Assembly: GCA_934272845.1 (NCBI GenBank)
Contig: CAKQSF010000020.1
Location: 1 to 34,963, forward strand
Direction of reading: 5' to 3'
Source: an uncultured Prevotella sp.
Lineage (GTDB): Bacteria > Bacteroidota > Bacteroidia > Bacteroidales > Bacteroidaceae
DNA length: 34,963 nucleotides
A program made the translations under genes and the position numbers. Under the pieces are notes generated by a model. It saw only the letters and a program-made list of their open reading frames with translations, searched no databases and was not told where the DNA came from. Below, one piece after another: positions 31,582 through 34,963 of this stretch (its first letter is position 1; each line of letters opens with the position of its first letter).

Positions 31582-33564
31582 ATGAACAGTGTGAAATTTT
31601 TCTTAGTATCAATCATCATGAGTTGTTGTTTGGGGTTACATGCTCAGACAAGCAATATTTTGATTGGTAACTATTATTATTCTGCCCCTAATGGCATAGC
31701 TTTTATCAAGGAGGGGCAAACCGCCTTTGTTATTAATCCAATGATGGGTGCAAATCGCTTCACCGCAGTTCTTTTCGATGAACAAGAAGCCGGATTCGCT
31801 CAAGCTCATCAAGTAAATGATTACAATGCGAGCATCGTGGCTCCAGATGACTCTTACCATTGTATCCGCTTCCAGACCAACGACAACAGTAATGTGACGA
31901 TAGAATGGTCGAGAGTCAGAGATGCTGCCATCGGTCGTATGGTGGCATCACATCCTACAAATCTTTCTTTTGACCTCACAAAAAACTGGCCTGGTTTTAA
32001 GAGTTCTTATCAACAAACTTTGTTTGGCATAGAAGGTATGTCAAAAGGCACGTTTGGAGAATGCAAATGGCAAATGAATGTGAGCGATTCACTTGTTAGT
32101 TTCGATGGAAAACATGCCACATGGCGTATTGGCGATTCTGGCAAACCTACATACTTTGTGGCAGGGTTTGGCGCACTACCAGATTTTCAAGCTATCGATC
32201 ATCTTTTGAAAGAAGCTTGTCAAAAATATGAGAGAAAACGTCCGAAGGCTGTTACAGCCATTGGTGACTTCGTAGGTGCTATGACCAATAATCTTAACAA
32301 TACTCGTGTATATAGCAATGATGATCGATTACTATTTATTCCCGTATCACGTTCTTTTGGGTTAAAAAATGCCAACCAAGCCCCAGTGTTCTGTTGGGAT
32401 AGTTTTTTCAATGGTTTAATGGCTACTTATGACAATCCAGCTATGGCCAAGGCCACATTTCGTGCAGTTTTGGATGGTGCTTTGCCAAATGGAATGATAG
32501 GTAATGTAAGACATTGGTCAATGGGACCAAGCACAGGTAATTCTCAACCACCAGTGGGAGCAATGTGCATTTGGCGAGCTCATTTATTACGTCCAGACAT
32601 AGAGTTTTTGCGTGAGGCCTATCCTGTTCTGAAAGCATGGAATGCTTGGTGGATGAAATATCGAAATGCAAAAAAAGATAGTTTGTTGGAATGGGGAGAC
32701 GAAGGTAGGAGTTTTGAAATCGCCATGTATGAGACAGGATATGATGATACTCCTCATTTTCAAAAGGTGAAAGGAGTCAAGATGATAGGGACAACCATGA
32801 ACTGTTACGCAGTTGACCTATGTGCTCTTTGGGCGATGGATGCGCATTATCTCTCCCTTATAGCCAATGCCATCGGCGACAAAACAGCTGCCGAACAACA
32901 CAAGAAGGACGCAGAAGAGATGAACAAACGTATTAATGAAAAACTTTGGAACGAAAAACTTGGAATCTATTGCAGTCGTTTTTGGGACAATGAGGATGGC
33001 ACACCTGGAGATTTTTTAACAAAACTGGGGCCACAGAATTTCTATCCTCTTATCTCTGGTGCAGCCAACAAGGAACAAGCCAAGAGGATCTTGCAGATTA
33101 TGACTGATCCCGATCAATTTTGGGGCGAATGGATTCTACCTACTATTTCTCGGAAAGAACCTGAGTTTATACATCAGCGTTATTGGTCTGGCAATATATG
33201 GGGACCATCTAACTATCTCGTTTGGCTTGGTGTAAAAAAATATGCTCCTGCTTGGCTAAAAGCTGCATATGCCCAAAAGTGTGTGCATCTATTTATGAAC
33301 AATTGGAATAGTGCTGGATATTGTGGTGAGAACTATTTTGCTACGACTGGTAGAGTATGCAGTAATCCGAATTACACCTGGGGAGCCTTGCTTTGTTTAG
33401 CTGGGATAGAGTCACTTATAGATATATCTGATGATGGAGACATTATAAAAGGCTCCGGATTTAATGAGGTCTGTGACTTATATAACATCATGCTTCTTGG
33501 TGAACCATATCATATCTCCTTGAAGCATTCTAAGTCAAAGAGTAAAATGAATATCCAAAAGTAA
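31582..33564 (+). CDS. Secreted (alpha/alpha)6 glycoside hydrolase, GH63/MGH1-like
   Basis: The 660-residue protein has a signal peptide (MNSVKFFLVSIIMSCCLGLHAQ). A beta-rich N-terminal half is followed by an (alpha/alpha)6-barrel resembling GH63/GH37 (MGH1-like) enzymes: FCWDSFFNGLMA, SQPPVGAMCIWRAHL, LLEWGDEG, KMIGTTMNCYAVDLCALWAM, KLGPQNFYPLISG and RYWSGNIWGPSNYLVWLGVKKY. Such enzymes hydrolyse alpha-glucosidic or related bonds by inversion; the substrate here is unknown. ATG 31582 was chosen because the upstream GTG at 31552 lies before the predicted transcript start. It is the presumed target of the adjacent AraC-type sensor, and both lie between identical IS copies. Confidence 0.82.
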   Translation: MNSVKFFLVSIIMSCCLGLHAQTSNILIGNYYYSAPNGIAFIKEGQTAFVINPMMGANRFTAVLFDEQEAGFAQAHQVNDYNASIVAPDDSYHCIRFQTNDNSNVTIEWSRVRDAAIGRMVASHPTNLSFDLTKNWPGFKSSYQQTLFGIEGMSKGTFGECKWQMNVSDSLVSFDGKHATWRIGDSGKPTYFVAGFGALPDFQAIDHLLKEACQKYERKRPKAVTAIGDFVGAMTNNLNNTRVYSNDDRLLFIPVSRSFGLKNANQAPVFCWDSFFNGLMATYDNPAMAKATFRAVLDGALPNGMIGNVRHWSMGPSTGNSQPPVGAMCIWRAHLLRPDIEFLREAYPVLKAWNAWWMKYRNAKKDSLLEWGDEGRSFEIAMYETGYDDTPHFQKVKGVKMIGTTMNCYAVDLCALWAMDAHYLSLIANAIGDKTAAEQHKKDAEEMNKRINEKLWNEKLGIYCSRFWDNEDGTPGDFLTKLGPQNFYPLISGAANKEQAKRILQIMTDPDQFWGEWILPTISRKEPEFIHQRYWSGNIWGPSNYLVWLGVKKYAPAWLKAAYAQKCVHLFMNNWNSAGYCGENYFATTGRVCSNPNYTWGALLCLAGIESLIDISDDGDIIKGSGFNEVCDLYNIMLLGEPYHISLKHSKSKSKMNIQK

Positions 33565-33602
33565 GAAGAGTTTATGAAATAGTATAAAATAATTTTAAAT
33601 TA

Positions 33603-34886
33603 GTAATGGTAAAACAATAACTTGGTACAAAAATGCTAAGCAGATTTGCACCTGACGACATAGTTCCACTTAGACAATTGCTCGTCAAAAACGATACGCT
33701 TTAGCCTTTCGGATTCATATGATTCGTCAAGCGTTCTTTGAGTTTGATATTTCTTAGAGTTGATGGAGGCATAAACGACCAAGCCTTTGGAGGTAGTTGT
33801 CTCATTTGCTTTTTTACAAGCATATTCAGCTGACAGCAATGGGACTCCGCTCCAAGCTCTAGTTATATGTGCAAACAACCTATGTTCTATAGGATTGTAC
33901 TTTGAGCAATATGGAGGGTAATGCACTATAATGATGTCTAATCCGATAGAGGCAGCCAACTTCATAAGTTCCTGTTTGAAAATATGATGCGAGGCAGAGT
34001 TAGAGCCTCCTCCATCACATAAAATGCAGATAGCGGTAGCTTTCGGATATTCCCATTGCAGGTAGTCATTCCAAATGCGTGCGACGTTGTCACATACGAA
34101 CTCTGCAGTGTTATGGCTATTCCCTAGGGTAAGATGCCCTACGTTCCTTTCCACATCATAGATGCCGTGCGGAACGATGGTCCCTTTAGAAAAAGAAGCA
34201 AAGTCATGGTCAAGTGCAGCAAGTTCATGTTGTGAGAAGGTCTTACCGGCACGTTTGAAGTTGCCCAGCATTTCCTTCTTCTTAGTGTCGATACAGAGAA
34301 CAGGTATTCCTAGACGCACACAAGAAGTCCAAGTGGATTCCACCATTTTGAATTGAGCATCTCGGTTCTCAACATCCTTCAATGTCTTGGTCTTGTGGAA
34401 AGAGCGTTTCTTGAAGCCTCTGAGCTTTATCATCTTACGAACAATGTAACAGGAGATAGCAATGGCTTGTTCTTTGAACATTTGTTTTATTTGAGTTACC
34501 GAAAGGTCTAACCATCTTACTGAGTCATCCTGCGGAAGACCTGCCATGTGGTTTTGGACAATCTCATCAAACAGAGACAGGTATTCAGGATGCTCCTCCA
34601 AGATGGTCTTTCGACCGCCTCCTGAAGCACGCACGGCAGCAACGCCATGTTTGCCAATGTTGATAGCTCTTGTAGCACAATATAGCCGACGCTGACGTTC
34701 GTCTAATTGTTGGATGTATGTCAAATCGTCTTTAGAAAAGACTTCTGCTAGAATCTTTGTATTCATTATAACTGCCTGGAATCAGTTGTGAAGATACAAA
34801 TTTTCTAGCAGATTAAAGAATATAAATAGTTAATAATCAGTAAGATGAATATAAGGTTATGACAGTGGAATTTTATAAGAAATATG
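33603..34886 (-). mobile_element. ISAzo13-type insertion sequence, second copy, right end cut off
   Basis: This copy matches 28122-29405 at a constant offset of 5481 bp and shows no differences in the stretches I compared. It has the left inverted repeat but stops at 34886, 93 bp before the right end seen in copy 1. The sequence from 34887 is instead the end of an ISL3-like element. The missing right end is probably displaced by that insertion and may lie beyond the window. Confidence 0.8.
33636..34766 (-). CDS. ISAzo13-family transposase (copy 2)
   Basis: This 376-residue protein is identical to the transposase at 28155-29285, with all three catalytic acids (CIDTKK, CDGGGSN, NPIEHRLF). The gene and its upstream 120 bp are intact. 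The other element inserts beyond the gene's 5' side, so the transposase could still be expressed and could act on copy 1's ends. Confidence 0.9.
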   Translation of the reverse strand: MNTKILAEVFSKDDLTYIQQLDERQRRLYCATRAINIGKHGVAAVRASGGGRKTILEEHPEYLSLFDEIVQNHMAGLPQDDSVRWLDLSVTQIKQMFKEQAIAISCYIVRKMIKLRGFKKRSFHKTKTLKDVENRDAQFKMVESTWTSCVRLGIPVLCIDTKKKEMLGNFKRAGKTFSQHELAALDHDFASFSKGTIVPHGIYDVERNVGHLTLGNSHNTAEFVCDNVARIWNDYLQWEYPKATAICILCDGGGSNSASHHIFKQELMKLAASIGLDIIIVHYPPYCSKYNPIEHRLFAHITRAWSGVPLLSAEYACKKANETTTSKGLVVYASINSKKYQTQRTLDESYESERLKRIVFDEQLSKWNYVVRCKSA

Positions 34887-34963
34887 GGGTCACTAGTAAA
34901 ACCCTGTGTTTGATTCTTTGATAGATAATGCTTGTTTCTCGAAAATTGCTAGTACTTTTGCAT
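34887..34963 (+). mobile_element. Left end of an ISL3/ISAon1-like insertion sequence (runs off the window)
   Basis: GGGTCACTAGTAAAACCC starting at 34887 matches the inverted end at 143-166 in 20 of 24 positions. It begins exactly where the ISAzo13-type copy loses identity with its twin. TACTTTTG at 34953-34960 with CTTG at 34931-34934 is a likely promoter for the transposase outside the window. The orientation is the same as for the element at the left edge. Confidence 0.65.

Noticed and set aside
1..34963. tRNA, rRNA, tmRNA or phage genes
   Set aside because: No cloverleaf, conserved rRNA segment or phage structural gene was recognised on either strand by eye.

Overview
The window looks like a chromosome segment of a Prevotella-type Bacteroidales bacterium. 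Promoters follow the Bacteroidetes pattern (TTTG, about 20 bases, TAnnTTTG). The housekeeping genes (lpxB, surE, a FabI enoyl-ACP reductase, meso-diaminopimelate dehydrogenase, long RluA-family pseudouridine synthase, DUF4421 protein) and the pectin-degrading glycoside hydrolases are of Bacteroidales type. No tRNA, rRNA or CRISPR array was seen.

Bases 1-166 are the 3' end of an ISL3/ISAon1-like insertion sequence. Next come a YhcG (DUF1016) PD-(D/E)XK nuclease-like gene, lpxB and surE on the minus strand, with a small inverted-repeat element wedged between lpxB and surE. Bases 4180-6605 hold an RluA-family synthase and a GxxExxY gene framed by an inverted array of ATTAATC repeats, followed by what looks like an internally deleted copy of the same unit. 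Bases 6662-11449 hold two convergent two-domain pectin enzymes, a GH43-GH28 fusion and a GH105-DUF4861 fusion. Bases 11635-18045 hold a NUDIX hydrolase with a DUF4421 protein, an outer-membrane barrel protein, a minus-strand operon (phosphopantetheinyl transferase, M64 peptidase-like lipoprotein, gamma carbonic anhydrase) and fabI. Bases 18166-23633 hold a PurF-like protein lacking its N-terminal cysteine, a bile acid:sodium symporter-family transporter, the conserved ACT/UPF0210 pair (now separated by a 176-bp inverted-repeat element) and ddh.

From about 23700 onward the DNA becomes accessory in character. Bases 24167-26813 carry a strong -10-type promoter, a roughly 320-nt leader able to fold into at least seven stems, an EcoRI-family adenine methyltransferase and, 2 bp later, a DUF262-HNH nuclease. 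A lipoprotein follows. Similar ~80-bp sequences lie just beyond the terminators at both ends of this block. I consider the RNA-methyltransferase-DUF262/HNH cassette the best candidate for an undescribed (probably defence or modification) system.

Bases 28122-34886 look like a composite transposon. Two identical, same-orientation ISAzo13-type elements flank a membrane-bound AraC-type sensor that lacks kinase and receiver domains, and a secreted (alpha/alpha)6 glycoside hydrolase. The hydrolase promoter is preceded by three 9-bp sites spaced exactly 22 bp apart, a likely operator for the neighbouring AraC-type protein. The second IS copy is cut short at 34886/34887 by another ISL3-like element that runs off the window.
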